The notes below the pieces were generated by a model. It had not been told where the DNA came from. It saw only the letters and a program-made list of their open reading frames with translations, and made no database searches. The position numbers were made by a program, and so were the translations under genes. Source: Amyloporia xantha (taxonomy: Eukaryota > Basidiomycota > Agaricomycetes > Polyporales > Adustoporiaceae). Taken from it: 64,000 nucleotides of DNA. Where the stretch lies: the NCBI GenBank assembly GCA_036971615.1, contig JAYKKR010000036.1, positions 124,001 through 188,000 of the forward strand. Direction: 5' to 3'. Positions 1 through 12,800 of the stretch are shown here, in pieces (position 1 is the stretch's first letter; every line of letters starts with the position of its first letter).

Positions 1-230
1 CAATAAAATCCTTCAAAAAGGCACGGGTAAGGGATTACTGCTAGAGAAGCGAGGAAAGAAAACGTACTTACAGTTGTGTCGCTGCAGCTGGAGATCCAAC
101 GTTTGCGACAGCGCGACATGCTTCAACGCATGAAGAAGTATCAGAGGTTAGGAATAAGCTCACAGTTCATGAGCAACAGCTGATCCGGAGAGTCAGGAGA
201 ATTTATTAGACGAATCCAATGAAGAGATAG

Positions 231-473
231 ACAAAGAACCCACCAAACCCGCAACCTGATTATGTAAAGTGGACAAGTGAGCTTCTCATTTACAATCATG
301 ATCGGGATAAGTTACCGAAAGAGGTGAAGGAGAGAATCATCTCTACACAGTCAGGAGTCAATCATAGATTCATCATCAACAGTCTGTACAGGTGCCGAGT
401 AAAACGTACAGCAGCGGTCGTTAGTATTGATCGAGACCATTTAGTCCCCGTCACTTCGTCAAAAAATAAGTAG
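231..473 (+). other. possible C-terminal coding fragment at window edge
   Basis: An open frame without a start codon runs from just after a TAG at 228-230 to a TAG at 471-473, about 80 codons. Its composition looks protein-like: it is rich in charged residues, includes the stretch LPKEVKERI, and ends in SSKNK. It could be the last exon of a gene lying mostly to the left of the window, or a decayed remnant. Neighbouring frames upstream (around 60-230) are open only in short pieces and I could not join them. No family is recognised. Confidence 0.22.
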
Positions 474-3400
474 AATATGAGTTTCGTGTGAGAGATACGC
501 ACGTTGCCAGATGGTATATATATAGAACCTGGATAGATTGTCCATGATTCATTCCCAGAAACAAGCTACAAAGATTGCGCGTACATTTGGACCAATAAGA
601 TGGTAAATGTCTACTCACTTAAATCAAACGACGCTCGTAGTATATGTCATGTGGATTACCGTCAAGACTTGCGCGGCCTTCAAGTTTAGAGAGAAGGCCT
701 CAGTGCCTTGTACATATCATTCAATAAACCGAAGACGTACCACGAGTGTGCTTTTTCAACAATCGCCAATGACAGTGCATATATTTCACCATAAGAAATG
801 ATCAACTAGTCGGCCAACTAATTTTAGGGCTCTCACCTCGTAAAACGGAGAAGATGATCAAAGTCGGCATGATTCTGTACAAAGTAGTACCACAAGATCT
901 TGGAAGTACCGTCAGTAAAAATAACATCGTCAGTTCATTCCACATACTTGCGCGTACAATATGTGCTTGCATATATCGAATAGCCTAACGGATTGTTAGT
1001 ATTTGAACAAGATGTGAATATGAGACTGAGACGAACAGCAGTAGGGTGACCTTGGAAGAAAAATGATACAATTGAACAAACTCAGCATAGTTAATGAAAA
1101 TCGTGTGAGAAGTGACGAACAAAACCCTTAATCACGGGTCGATCAGTGCGATAATGCCAATAGTAGAATGCCGTCTGGCCACATGTACAGCCAAAGAGTC
1201 TGGTCTGAAGTGTTAACCATGTACCATAAACTCGAATGCTCGGACACAGACATGACTGAGAAGAGTATTCCGATAAAGAATGTACCCAGCGAAGTGTTGA
1301 GGTTCAAATTAATACCAGTCATGATAGGTTCCGGGATATCCAATGTCTCCCGGCCTCAGCGTTTTTATGCTCTCTCGATTGTTCATCACTCGATGCTGAA
1401 GCTGATTGTTTGCCCTCGGTACCATGAAGTTCTCCGGCGCCGGTGAGAACAGATGATGGTCCAACACGCAGCGCAGAACATGTGTAAGATGGCCGCTCCC
1501 TCGCCATTAAATGGGCTGTACGAATCATACACTGACTTGCCTAATAATCTACCATGTTGACGGCTCGGATCAAGAACCCCTATGGCTTCCGATCAAGAAT
1601 GCAATTCGACCGAAGTAGAGACCTTTTCTTGGAAAGACAGTGCCCAAAGAATGGTGGATGAGACACATGAACAACAGAGATGAGAAGGGTGATAGAGTTA
1701 AGTCTAAAAGCACTGGGGAAGCAGTGCAAGGCGAGTAGGCGACTCACGCAATACGAAAATAATTGGCTGTGTATTCTCACGCCAGACCCGCTCGATACGT
1801 CACACGTCAAGAAGTACCCGTCATGCTCGGCTTGCTTTAGGAACAAAAGGACAGAGCATTGGTCGCAATGCATATATTGAGCGATAGTCGCAACCAACGC
1901 GTAGTCTAAGAGTCTGGTCGTCGCAGGAGCAGTCTTCTCATGTAAAATATAGGGAGACACGGATTACACGAGCTCACCGTCGATTGCAATCACGTCAGTT
2001 GTCCGCACAATAAATGTAGGCAGACAGCTGAGTATGCTAGATAAGTAATTGGGCACCATACAATCGAGACACAATCCTGAAACTTACCTGAACGCGTTGG
2101 AGGGTGCTTGACAAATTGTAAGATAGGGAAAACTTGTTATGGCAGCTCAACCTTACGGCGGATGTCATTCAGAACTTCGAAGCTGTGCTAATAACGAAAA
2201 AGGGGTGCCTAAGTATCTCAGTCAAGAAACGATATAAACTGGGAAGAGCTCTGCAAACCTTCCTTCAGGTCGCTGTCCGTGCCTCCCGACCAATCTGCAC
2301 TTCGGCGAGAGCACCGAAGAGATCCTTTTAATATGACCCAGAATCAGAATCTTGCAATTTCTCCTCGCTCTGTGCCGGAGCTGTCATAAATTAGCTGTAG
2401 TGTGAGTCAAATATGAAGCCAAAAAGATTTGACGGGTATTTAGCAGTCGCAGGTTTTGGACAGTGAGAGGCGAGATTTCCGGATATCTACGGAAGATGTG
2501 CCTGCGACTGAGATTGGTAATTTTATCCAGCTTTAATTGCGACGTTCTGCAGGGTGGTTGTTGGAATGGTAGCAGGTGCTTTGGTTGTGTACAGGACAGA
2601 ACATATCCGCGTATGGTTGCGGGGAGCGAAGTCGAGTTGTGATGTGGCGTGTAGCGGCGGCACTCTCGCTGAGTTGCCGGATGCGGGCTCATGCGAAAAG
2701 GGTTTTGCAGTCGCTTCGATGTCGAATCTGACCTGAATAAACCACGACGTCTTTCTGTTCTCATCGACAAGGCTCTTGTTCTTGGATTCTGAGTCTTGTC
2801 TGCTTCTGTGATATTTGACCATTGCGAAGGCTAGCTCTTGCAGACCGGAACAACAAGAACGTCCGCTTGTTGACTGATTCTAGACAACAATTTGACCCCT
2901 TCTGTGTGCTTGTCTTTCGAGGGGCGTCCTCTCTGGACGCTCTTCAGCTCAAAGTTGTTCGGACGGTTGCTAGTGCACTGGGATCGTGCTCATCGCTGCT
3001 GTAATTATGTCGTCCAGAGCTTCATTCTCTAGGACGTGATTACTCTTGAGGATGGCGAGCTCATTCTTCTGAACGTTGGGGTGTATTCTTGCTCGCCAGC
3101 CGTTCAGATTGCATTCAACCCGCGAATTTTTGCTTCGACATTTAGCTGAACACCTGCTCTTGATTGGAGGCTGCGGGAATCTGCAACGGGTCACCCTCGT
3201 CGAAGGAAGAACAACTTATCACTGGAGTATTTGACTGGAGCATGGTACGTGGTGTACAACATAGTCGTGCATTTCTTGGCCACGACAAAACCATTGACAG
3301 TGTTCGTCGACGTCGTGCGCGAACTGAGAGCTGGATACGCAGAATTCGGTGAGTAGGATGTGGTCTTGTCTTCATGTTCTTGTCTTCATGTCGAACAATT

Positions 3401-4364
3401 TGAATGGGCTCTTGATCACACTCGCGCTTTGTTGCCGTTTTGTCCTTGTGGCCGTACGTTCACTTCAGTATAGTCTCTCATTGTGAAGGCAGAGATTGAA
3501 ACTCGCCTGATGGGCCACGATGATAAGGGAGTGTCACGATGGTCACTCGTGATGCGTGACGTCGGGTCACACGGGCGGCGATTACGGTATTCCCAGTGCA
3601 GGCAGGTGCGGTACGCCTTCTTCACCGGCGGTGCACGCTCGTTGGGATGGGTTTCCTGGATTACATTTATTGTGCTATATCGCGATATGTGATGAGACTC
3701 ACCATGAGTTCGGGATACTCACATGGGATGACTGCGGTAGCCTATGACCTCCAATTTGTGGTAGGATGCGAGCATTGCACACTGGCATCATTTGCCATGT
3801 CCGTGGGCAATCACCATGGAAGTAATTCCTGTCCAGTATGGGTTACTATGAAATGTTGAAGATCAAAGAGTGGACTTTCTTTTGTGAGATACGCCTCCTC
3901 GAGGACGGAATGCTAGCGACCATACCCACTGGTCGACGCGAGCGTGCTGCACATCCCTTCTGACGACTGTGCTTCATTCTCAAGGTACTGAATGTAGGCC
4001 ACAATTGATAGAGCGGTCCAAAGGTCGAGGAGGACGAGAGTGAACCACATAGCACATTCGCGGAAGCAAATCCAGTCCCATCACAACGCGGGGATAGTCA
4101 GAGGGTGATTTAAGCTTGGCCCCAATCAGTCGCAGTCCCCGCCTTACGTGTATCCTGCGTCAAATTTGCTGTCCTATATAATGGGGTCTCGTTTGGCTAT
4201 CGACCTTTCTTCCCTCTTCTCATTCCCCTCACGTCAGTAACTGTCCTGTCTCATCTAACCAACGCGTGTATTTGAGCAACGGGGCGTTCGGGCTGGCATT
4301 CGCGTCTGGTCTGCACAGCCGGGCGGTCGTTACCCATTCGGTTACTCTGGCCAGCTATCCTGCG
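474..4364. other. gene-poor stretch, no supported gene
   Basis: About 3.9 kb with only short open frames on both strands (none above about 130 codons). None has recognisable motifs, and I found no chain of exons joined by consistent GT-AG phases. The most protein-like pieces are a 92-codon frame at 1168-1446 (+) and overlapping frames at 3483-3859 (+), and neither is convincing. No tRNA, rRNA, LTR or terminal inverted repeat was seen. It may be decayed transposon or pseudogene material. Confidence 0.5.
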
Positions 4365-4991
4365 ATGTCTCAATACGACGCTTCTGACATGCGTCTGCCC
4401 GCATATCGCTCCGCGCATTGTGAGCGTTACCACCCGTTCCCCAGGGTGTCGCGTCGGTACGATTTCATTTATCATTCCATGGTGAGCTTTCACGATGCGG
4501 CCGCTTGCCTATGTGCGCAAATGCCAGTGATCGACGTTTCCTGTTTGTAGAAGGAGGAGCGCTTTATGGATGATATGTGGAAGCAAGACCCGGACATGGA
4601 GTCGCCGCCATCGGTATTCTTGGTGCGATCGAGGTACTGGGAAGTGGTCACACATCAGGCTCACTCTGTTTCCTTCACTCCTTGCAGCGTCCTCTTCGCG
4701 TCGAGCAAGACAACCCTGATGACCCTGATGGACATGTGTCGTCATTAGAACTCGACGATGTTCGGTCAATGGATGATGTGAAGGTTGTGCCTCCTGACCC
4801 TAAGACCTGCATAGAGGGAGCAAAGGGCGCGATGGAGGCTGCATTTATCGCCGTGAGCTTCATTCATCCCTTATTGATAATCATTAAACTATCTGCAGCG
4901 TTTCGTCCTTGCGGTTATACGCACGGGGTCGCAACCGACGGCTGCCATTAAAAATTGGTTGCACCAAGCAAAGTTGACGCTACTTGGGTGA
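4365..4991 (+). CDS. novel four-exon small protein, function unknown
   Basis: Four exons, 4365-4481, 4551-4613, 4688-4852 and 4899-4991, join through three GT-AG introns that are all phase 0. They give a 145-residue protein starting MSQYDASDM. Exon lengths (117, 63, 165, 93 nt) are all multiples of three, and the acceptors are preceded by pyrimidine-rich tracts (for example before 4688). This is better than chance joining, but three multiples of three in a row can occur by luck. The protein is hydrophilic, with an acidic middle (several Asp-rich clusters such as NPDDPDG), no signal peptide and no transmembrane segment. I recognise no domain. It stands alone between gene-poor stretches upstream of RAD9. 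Confidence 0.42.
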
Positions 4992-6189
4992 CTTTCCTCT
5001 TCATAGAGACGGTCTTCTGCCCTCATTCGTCGTATGTTCATTTCATTTGCATCTGCTTTATCATAGTTTTATTCCGTCACGCTGTCTTGTATAGTACTTT
5101 GACTTCGATTGGTGACTTCGTAGCTAATCACATTTTTCTGAATGTATATACCTCAATACGACATTGGATATAGTCTCGAACGCAGTGTCATCAGAATAGG
5201 AGGCCACGCCCAATTTGAACGATATTAATGGACGACGCCTGTACGCGTAGACTCGGGTTTGGCTCAGGCTGTGCTGCGCCCAAACCATTCTGTTTCTGTG
5301 TCGCCCATTCTCTGCGTCGTGACTGTCATGCTCACATTCGCCGATCGCACAAGATCACAAGAGGACGCGCAGGATATTCTGTCCTTGAGGCTAAGGTATC
5401 AGAAGCAGAAACAGATCCCGAGGCGGATATCCTTTCTACGAGGTATCCCCATCATGACAACTACTCATTTCATTATTGTGACGACTCACGCGGACACTAG
5501 GTGTTATGACGCGTTCATTTCTAACACGCCGTTCTTTACACCCTCATAGTATTTACGTAGCGTCTTTTCAATATATGGACCACCGTTCAACAAACAATAT
5601 TCAGCGTGCGATGCGATCCGGTAAGACAGCGAATTTGAAAGAGGACAAGTCTGGAGGCAAGCCTGGCTTGCAGAGCTTTTATTTGTTTCGAAGGAAGTCT
5701 GCATAGGATGTTGAGAGTCACCAATAGAGAAATCCTGCCGGTGGAAATTCTTCGCTAGACGCAAGGCGGTATAAATGAAATGCAGAGATTGATTGACCAA
5801 CGCGATTTCCAACGTGCGCGTGAGTACTCGAGTTAAGCGTGAACGTCACGTGGGGCGCGACTGTGACACCAAACCATTCATGATTGTCAATGGTCATTGA
5901 TTGGTGTCAATGATGCACCATGTAAATATTTGCATGCATTTAGTCGCAAAAAAACTCTGCAGCCGAGTCATATCATTGGAAAACAAGGACTATTTCATGA
6001 ACATGCTTCGCGAAGTCAGAGCGTGACTACCGCGACGCGTACGCGTTCGGTCACGCACATAGAGTCACGCATTCTATGGACATACTACATACTGTTGCGA
6101 CCAGCATACCCATGCTATCCTGATCAGCCGCCGCCCTGTATCAATATTCTTCCATCTTCTTCAAAACAAGAGGAAAGGTGACAATTGCC
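4992..6189. other. intergenic region upstream of RAD9
   Basis: No gene is supported here. Open frames at 5228-5549 and 5897-6181 are short and have no motifs or clean splice partners. A CACGTG E-box-type hexamer lies at 5847-5852, about 340 bp before the RAD9 start. The last 200 bp are pyrimidine-rich, as expected for a fungal core promoter. Confidence 0.4.
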
Positions 6190-8267
6190 ATGCAGGCGAC
6201 ATTGGATGCTACTTCTCTTCGTCGTGAGTCTCATCTTCCTCACAAAGGCAGAAATCTTGCAATGTCATCGGCCTGCAAACAGACCTAACCAGGGCCCTCA
6301 CCTGCCTGTCGAGATATGGAGAGGACTTGACAATCTACGCGACGCCGGAGACGTTAGCTCTATCTACTACGAACTCGTCGCAGTCCGCATATTGTCGATT
6401 TAAATACGGCAGGCCGTTCTTCAGCAGATATAGCGTCGGAAGTCAATCACGCGCCGCCGGAGATGTTGAAGAGATAACTTCGACGTCTGGCCAACTACTC
6501 ACAAAGGTTAGTCTTCCAGTGATATGTAGTGAAGTGACCGCGATAAAATCCTACCCTAGTCCCTTTTATCCATCTTGAAACATAAAACCATGGAGAAAAC
6601 GGTGGAGAAATGCGAATTATCAATAACGGATGGTGATAGCAGACCTCAAGGTTCAAATAGCGACGATGAGGAAGATTCACTTGAGAGTAAACTGACCGTG
6701 CGTCTACATTGCAAACACGGTAATTCCGTCTTGCTTATATGCTCATTTGTCCACGCCTCAGGCTTAAGAAATAATCCCGTTGATGCTTGTTTACAGGTGT
6801 AATCAAGACTCACCGTCTCTTACTATTGACTCCGACAGCGCTTTTGGCACCTAGTATTCCTGACGCACCCTCCCAATCTCAATTGACTATTGGACCCCGC
6901 GCCCTGCGAGATATCGTCGAGCACTTTCCATCTTCCAGGGGCGGCAAGAGCGATCCACAGCTAGTCTGGAGTTTTGGAGAGGCAGATGTTCAAGTACGGA
7001 GTATCGAAACGTCAGTTGATGCGAAGGGTAGGTCTACAGTCCGCCTTTATAGCATATACTCACCTGCTGTACCATAGGCAAGGCACAGCTTGCGACAGAA
7101 CTCACTATTAGCGCAGATGAGTTCGATAACTACGAAATCTTCGATATCCCCATCACCATTGCCTTTCATTTACGAGAATTCAACGTAAGCAAGTCACAGT
7201 GGCATGTCGTGTATCCCTACTATCTCTATCCTCATATTCTGAACCGATACAGGCGACTATTGCATTTGCAGAGACCGCCTCGCTTGCTCTTACGATACGT
7301 TTCACCGACCCTACTGAACCTCTCTTTATTGATCTCGACGGCGACCTCTCCGATACCCTTTTCGTTATATCCACGAGCCAATATGGTACGGAAGCTGCCA
7401 AACACGCGAACAGAGGCGCTCGGACGACTCCTAATACCAATGGCAACATGCAATCCAGGGGAAAGAAGCGCCCCTTGGAGGATGACACAAGCACGACCGG
7501 CAGTGGAAGTGCATTGGGCTCCGGCTCACGCTCAGGATCCACGGAAAGCAAGAGCAAGCAACCAGTTTTCGAACGCAAGATGCCCATGAAAGTCGTGCAG
7601 ACGACCGATCGTGCATCTATGGCGCGGGAGCTGAACGGTGGAACGGGGACATCGACACCCCGTTCTATGCGAGGGTCTATGCCGCCGCCGTCTCTCCCGC
7701 CACCATTGCACATGCGATCAGAGTCCATGCCGCCGCCATCTCTTCCACCTTTGTTGCCCATACGATCACAAAGCGCGCTTGCCGGCCCGTCTGGCGCTTT
7801 TGCATCCAGGTCGAACGAACCACTCTTTTTGCCCAGTTCCCAGGTCGGGGAACAGGAGCTACGAGGCTATGGAATGGGCAGTCAGTTTGAAAGGCCGCAG
7901 ACGCAAGAGCCACTGTTCCTTCCCGGGACACAACTTTCGCAAGCCGACCAAGAGGCGATTCGCGAGTCGGGGCTGGGCATCGAGAATATGACAGCGGAAG
8001 AATTTGCTGCGATGCTTGACGGAGATGGAGATGGGGACGAGGTCGAGGATGAATTTGACCTGGGTCTTAACCGCAGAACTTCGGCGGAGGCTGGCGATCA
8101 GAGGGAAGACAGAGAAACAAGTCTTGATATCTTTGATGAGATGGAGATAGAGATGGAACCGACACAACGACACGGAATGCATAAAGTGAGTTTTTTGTCA
8201 AATTCTCCCGTTTCAGAGTCTAACATGGGGCTGATTCCAGGCATTCAAACCCCTATTCGAGGATTGA
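6190..8267 (+). CDS. RAD9: DNA damage checkpoint clamp protein Rad9
   Basis: Rad9 subunit of the 9-1-1 (Rad9-Rad1-Hus1) clamp, loaded at damaged or stalled DNA to activate checkpoint kinases in the nucleus. Seven exons (6190-6223, 6283-6506, 6560-6719, 6797-7027, 7078-7184, 7253-8185, 8241-8267) give 571 residues with matching phases. The N-terminal half is the PCNA-like fold: LTCLSRYGEDL, STTNSSQSAY, MEKTVEKC, LTVRLHCKHG and IAFHLREFNATIAFAE match known Rad9 landmarks. The remainder is a low-complexity tail with at least seven SQ/TQ sites (possible ATM/ATR targets) and proline-rich blocks. It ends in KPLFED, encoded by a tiny last exon that supports the splice choice. It lies 1.6 kb upstream of TEL1 on the same strand. 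The family assignment is firm; the exact start rests on the 11-codon first exon. Confidence 0.93.
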
Positions 8268-8437
8268 GACTTGACTTTACTGAGTGTGCATTGCCATCTT
8301 TGTTCCCGACTACAATTCGATGGCCCATGTAATCTAGTTCCCTGGTATTTGATACATCTCCGCAGTATGTGTACCAAAAAGCAATCGCAATCCCCCATGT
8401 CGTTATCGTACATTGTCGTGATCTTCATGAAGCTATA

Positions 8438-8762
8438 TTATGCCGTCAATGATAAATGAGTCTAGATACAAGATAAGGTCGTGGGACGCGGAATCATAGA
8501 TTCGACTTACTGGAATACACCTCAGCCTCTGCGTACATATTGATCCACCGTGACGATACATGTCCCGGAGGTCAAGGGTGCTTTTCTTCTTCCGGACTGT
8601 CCGGTGGTTGGGCAGGTCGGGGAGGGCACTGTCTTTACAATGCAGGGCTTTCTGCTGCGCCAGTGCCTCGTCCATGAATGTAATATGAGTGAAAGGCGCA
8701 GTGGTTTTCCCAGTATGAAGGGAGGAGGACGAGAAGAACGTAGTGGGAGAGGACATATGCAT
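8438..8762 (-). CDS. possible small two-exon gene, unknown
   Basis: On the minus strand a TATATAAA box (8829-8836) stands about 70 nt upstream of an ATG at 8762. The frame runs 84 codons to a good donor (GTAAGT) after 8511. An acceptor CTAG upstream of 8461 leads into seven more codons and a TAA at 8438-8440, phase 0 throughout, giving about 91 residues. The protein starts MHMSSPTTFF, is basic, and has no recognised domain. It would be convergent with RAD9. The TATA spacing and clean splice are the only support, so this could be chance. Confidence 0.27.
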
Positions 8763-9867
8763 ATTGATTCGTGTAAGGGTCGTGAAGCTTCGAGGTCGGA
8801 GTTGACCCGGTGCCACACCTCCGAGCCGTTTATATAGCTCCAGGTGGCGTGAGGGCATACCACAGTACCACTGATTTGCCACTTGCTGGCAGATGTTACC
8901 GCTAATGGAAGGAGCAAACTAAAAGATAAAGGGAAAGGGCCGGGGTTCAATCGATGTCATCTCCACCCATCTCCACAACCCATGATCCATACGATCTAGA
9001 GGCCAGCCTTCCTTTCGTAGATATTAGTCATGTTATTCAAGAGAGATTTCCTGTTCAAATAATGTAAGTCGAGCCGACATGTCATTGTCCGTACAGTCGA
9101 CAGTAGAGCTCACCTAATGTAGGCAGGTAGCATGGTCTGAGGAACGCGTCCTTCCGATTGGAGATACTGTATCAGGGTTCAACGAGTAGAATTCATCTAG
9201 AAGACCGGTAACAATTTAAAATAAGCAGGACAGGCGTAAGGTTACAGCGCTGCTACCGTTCAGGTCGACCAACTGATCAACAACATGCAGGCGAGTGTCT
9301 GGGTGTAACGAAGCCCATGCAGCGAAAGTTGGGAGTCACGTCAGACACTCCAGAGTGAACTATATTCAATTCCATGTATGTAGTACATCCTGCGGCATAT
9401 AGTATTCGAAAATGCGAAAATGTATGACAAGCGCGAACCATGAGGTACTTCATGAACTGAAGTACTCACTTCTCGAGCTGCCAACTATCTGTTGATTAGA
9501 CAGACAGTATCATCAATTTTGGCCCTTCACCAGAACCGGTGCAGTGTGGAAGCATAAATAATAGCTGCCCGGGCAGAAAGAGGCCAGTAGGAAAACAAGA
9601 CGAAAGTTAGAAAACATAGGGACTGGAAAGCACACAGCAGGATTAGAAGATATTTACAAGAACACAGTCAAGCGTCACACAGTAGAACAACATGAGATTG
9701 GGATAAGCAAGGATGGAGGAGAGGAAAAGAAAATTTACGCCTCTTTATATCTTCTGAATAGGCGCTTGTGCAAACAAATACACCGCCACCCGCATTTGGC
9801 AAAGGTGGCTTGGTCGACCCAGGTCTAACGGGTTGTGCATATTGTCTCCTACTCTTACTTGTCGTTT
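8763..9867. other. intergenic region upstream of TEL1
   Basis: No gene is supported. It holds a perfect inverted repeat at 9445-9465 (8-bp arms GTACTTCA / TGAAGTAC, 5-nt spacer). An adenine-rich stretch (9590-9740) precedes the TEL1 start. Confidence 0.4.
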
Positions 9868-12800
9868 ATGCCTCCGCGGCGCGACACCGCATCGGGCGGT
9901 AACAAGCATGGTAACAATCTTCGGACAGTCCTTGGACAACTCAAAAGCGAAAAGGTCAAAGAACGTCAAGAAGGTCTTTCATCGCTTCGTACCGTCTTCG
10001 CTTCAGACGAGGTCGTTCTTCATGTCGATGAAACTGGGGATGGACGCGCTTGGGTCGTTGTATTTCAAGCCCTCTTTACCGCCGTACTCGCAGAGAAAGA
10101 TGCATTTGTCAAGAAAGGCGCGTCTGCAGCCGCCGCCGTCGTGCGCAGGCTCACTGATGCTGCCTCTGCCGTCCGTTGGTTGATCGAACGGAGTGTTGCG
10201 AGAATGAACACTAGGGTGATCAAGCCTGTGCTCGTCCATTTATTACAGACTATGGTGTACCATGGCAAGCTCTTTGCGCCGGTGGCATTAGACTACGCCA
10301 AGGGGATTCGGTGCATCTTGAATTGGGCTCCTCATATGGAACATGTGCAGGAGGAAACGTGGGTGAAGATTGTCGAGCTTGCGTTCAATGTCGTTCTCGG
10401 GGACCCCATAAGGAGGCAGCTGGAGGAGGACACAGAGGCTAGCAGCGACGATGACATGGGGAGTGTCGCCACTGGCATGGACATGGATGACATCTCGCGC
10501 AATGATGAGGACGACGGAGAAGAAGGTACACCCTCATCTTCTACTCCAGCTGGCCGGCGGAAACGCAAGCATCAAAGCCCTGTCCAGAAACCGGGGCGTA
10601 GTGGCACAACTGCCAGTCCCGCTCCCCGGTCCAAACCTATGGCCCTGGAACAAATCGAGTTCATGTCAATCCTCGCACTGCTATTGCGATCTCCTTCTGC
10701 TCCTCTCCTGTCGCCTAATCACCTATACCTTCCCTCAGCTCTTTTTGATCGTCTCGCGCGTTTCATCCACTTATATCCCGGTGATTCGTCGTTGCATCAC
10801 GACTATCTACTTGCACTCTCCGCGGCTCTGTCTCATGTCGCGCTGAACGGACGTGCTGTGGTTAGCAAGTTTGCCAGGGAAGCTTGGAACGGCTTGATCA
10901 CTATGTGGGGTACCAAGAACCAGAGAACGAAGGAGGACCTCGTCGTTGTCCTCAGAGTTTTATTCCCATTTCTGACGCAGGGCCCAGTGGAAGATGAGGA
11001 CTTCGATGATCCCGGATATGGGGATGGGGTCGCGAAGCTTTGGCACTTACTGAACGGCGAGGCGGAAAATCGGTGGGGCGTCCACGGCCTTTCTCTGGAA
11101 TCTCTCAGGCTCCAGATGGCCCAGTCAGACGAGGGCGAGAACATGCATATCGCTTTCGTAGCGAATACATTCCGATATGGATGGCATTTTGACTCGAGCC
11201 AGGCGCTCGCTTGGGCGATCCTTGAACTGCAAGCTGACTGTACCGAGAAGGTGGAGATGTACTACACTGTTCCTAGTTCACAGACTGATGTGCCTTTGTT
11301 CCGAAGTTGTATCACCTTGCCGAGTCAGTTCACTCCATAGGAATTGCGAGTAGCCGAAGCGTAGGCAAACGTACGAAGCTAGAAAATCCTGTGGCTGCCC
11401 TTTTGGACTCGATCAAGACGCAGAACGCATCACATCTACGAGTGTATTATCTACAAATTTTATTGTTCTTCATTGATCGGCACTGGTATGTCTTGCACGA
11501 TGGCCTTCAGCAAGACGTGTTGTCTGTTCTACTTCAATTCATCTCTTTCGAGGATGGCATAGTGCAATCGTGGACCTTCCTATGTCTTGCCGCCATGGCC
11601 GATTCGCTGAGCACTCCGCGCCACACTCGCCCTTCTTTCTCTCCCTCACCGTCGCTACCCTTTGGCAGCAATACGTGGGACACAATTTGGACGCATGCAA
11701 TCCGTCGTATCAATGTTTCAACTGTGGCTCGAGCCGCATGCCATACAGCGCATGTCCTGCTATCCCATGCTAAATATCTATTGTCATCTCATCGTGTTCT
11801 CTCTGAAATCGAATCACTCGCCAAAGATCTCGACGTTCAGGGACCCCCATTCCCATATGATTCTGTGTGTTCCTTTTTGGTGCTCTCTTTGCGTGTGGCA
11901 AATCAGGATGTCCGATTGTATAGAATGCAACTGGAGGAGAAGGTGCTTACCTGGCTCACCGATACTTGGATGGTGGCCCGCGGCAAAAGGTTGAGGATGC
12001 CACTCCATACCTCAAAAGATGTGCTTACGCTTTTAGAGAGCATCTGCTCTTTGTCGAGGAGGAGCAATCTACCGTGCGAAGTGTTCTTGCCAGATTGCTC
12101 CGTTGTAGATGCTCTGATTGATCACCATCGTACTGCCGTCATTCGGGATTTCTTGCTATGTGCGCACCTTCCGGCATTTTGCAGAAGTGTCGGGCCACGC
12201 AGCGACTTACCTTCTCGTGCCCCCAATGTGGATGCAGGTGGTGGAGGTGGTCACCCTAGTGAGCTCGGTCATGGACCACCTCCTCCCATCGATCTTATCC
12301 AACCGCGAGGCCGAGAACGTAGGATCTCAGCGTTTCTATTGAAGTCAATGGAGGAATTACCCACGAGCTGGGAATCAGGCAAGGAAGCAACTGGGTCGAT
12401 GACAGCGGAGAGGGTCAGATCTTGTCTCGATCTCTGTGTCATTGCTCTCTCCTTCGAGGCTGTACTAGTTCTAAATGGGACGCAGAACAACAGGCGAGTC
12501 ATACAAGCCGCATGCAGGCTGATCGGATCCATGATCCCAGTCCTTACGGACAAACGTTGGACGGCAGAGGAACGGACGTTGATTGTGGCAGGCCTGCAGC
12601 CTCTAGTGGTCATGTCTGACCGCGAAGACGATTTTGCTGCATGGGAGACGTGGGTAGCACCTGACGAGGGCACTGGGATCAGGCAGCAGGCACTGAAGTC
12701 CCTCCGACCGGAAAATAGCACACGGAACAAGTCGTTGTCGGGCCCACGCCGTGAGCTACAACGTCTAATTTTTCAAAGCGCTGATGTAAGTGCTCGTCGC

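Noticed and set aside
7180..7761. 193-codon minus-strand frame
   Set aside because: It lies wholly over the long RAD9 exon and has no motifs; it mirrors Gly/Ser-rich codons of the real gene.
9445..9465. Inverted repeat as a terminator or transposon end
   Set aside because: Too short and isolated; no partner repeat or target duplication nearby.
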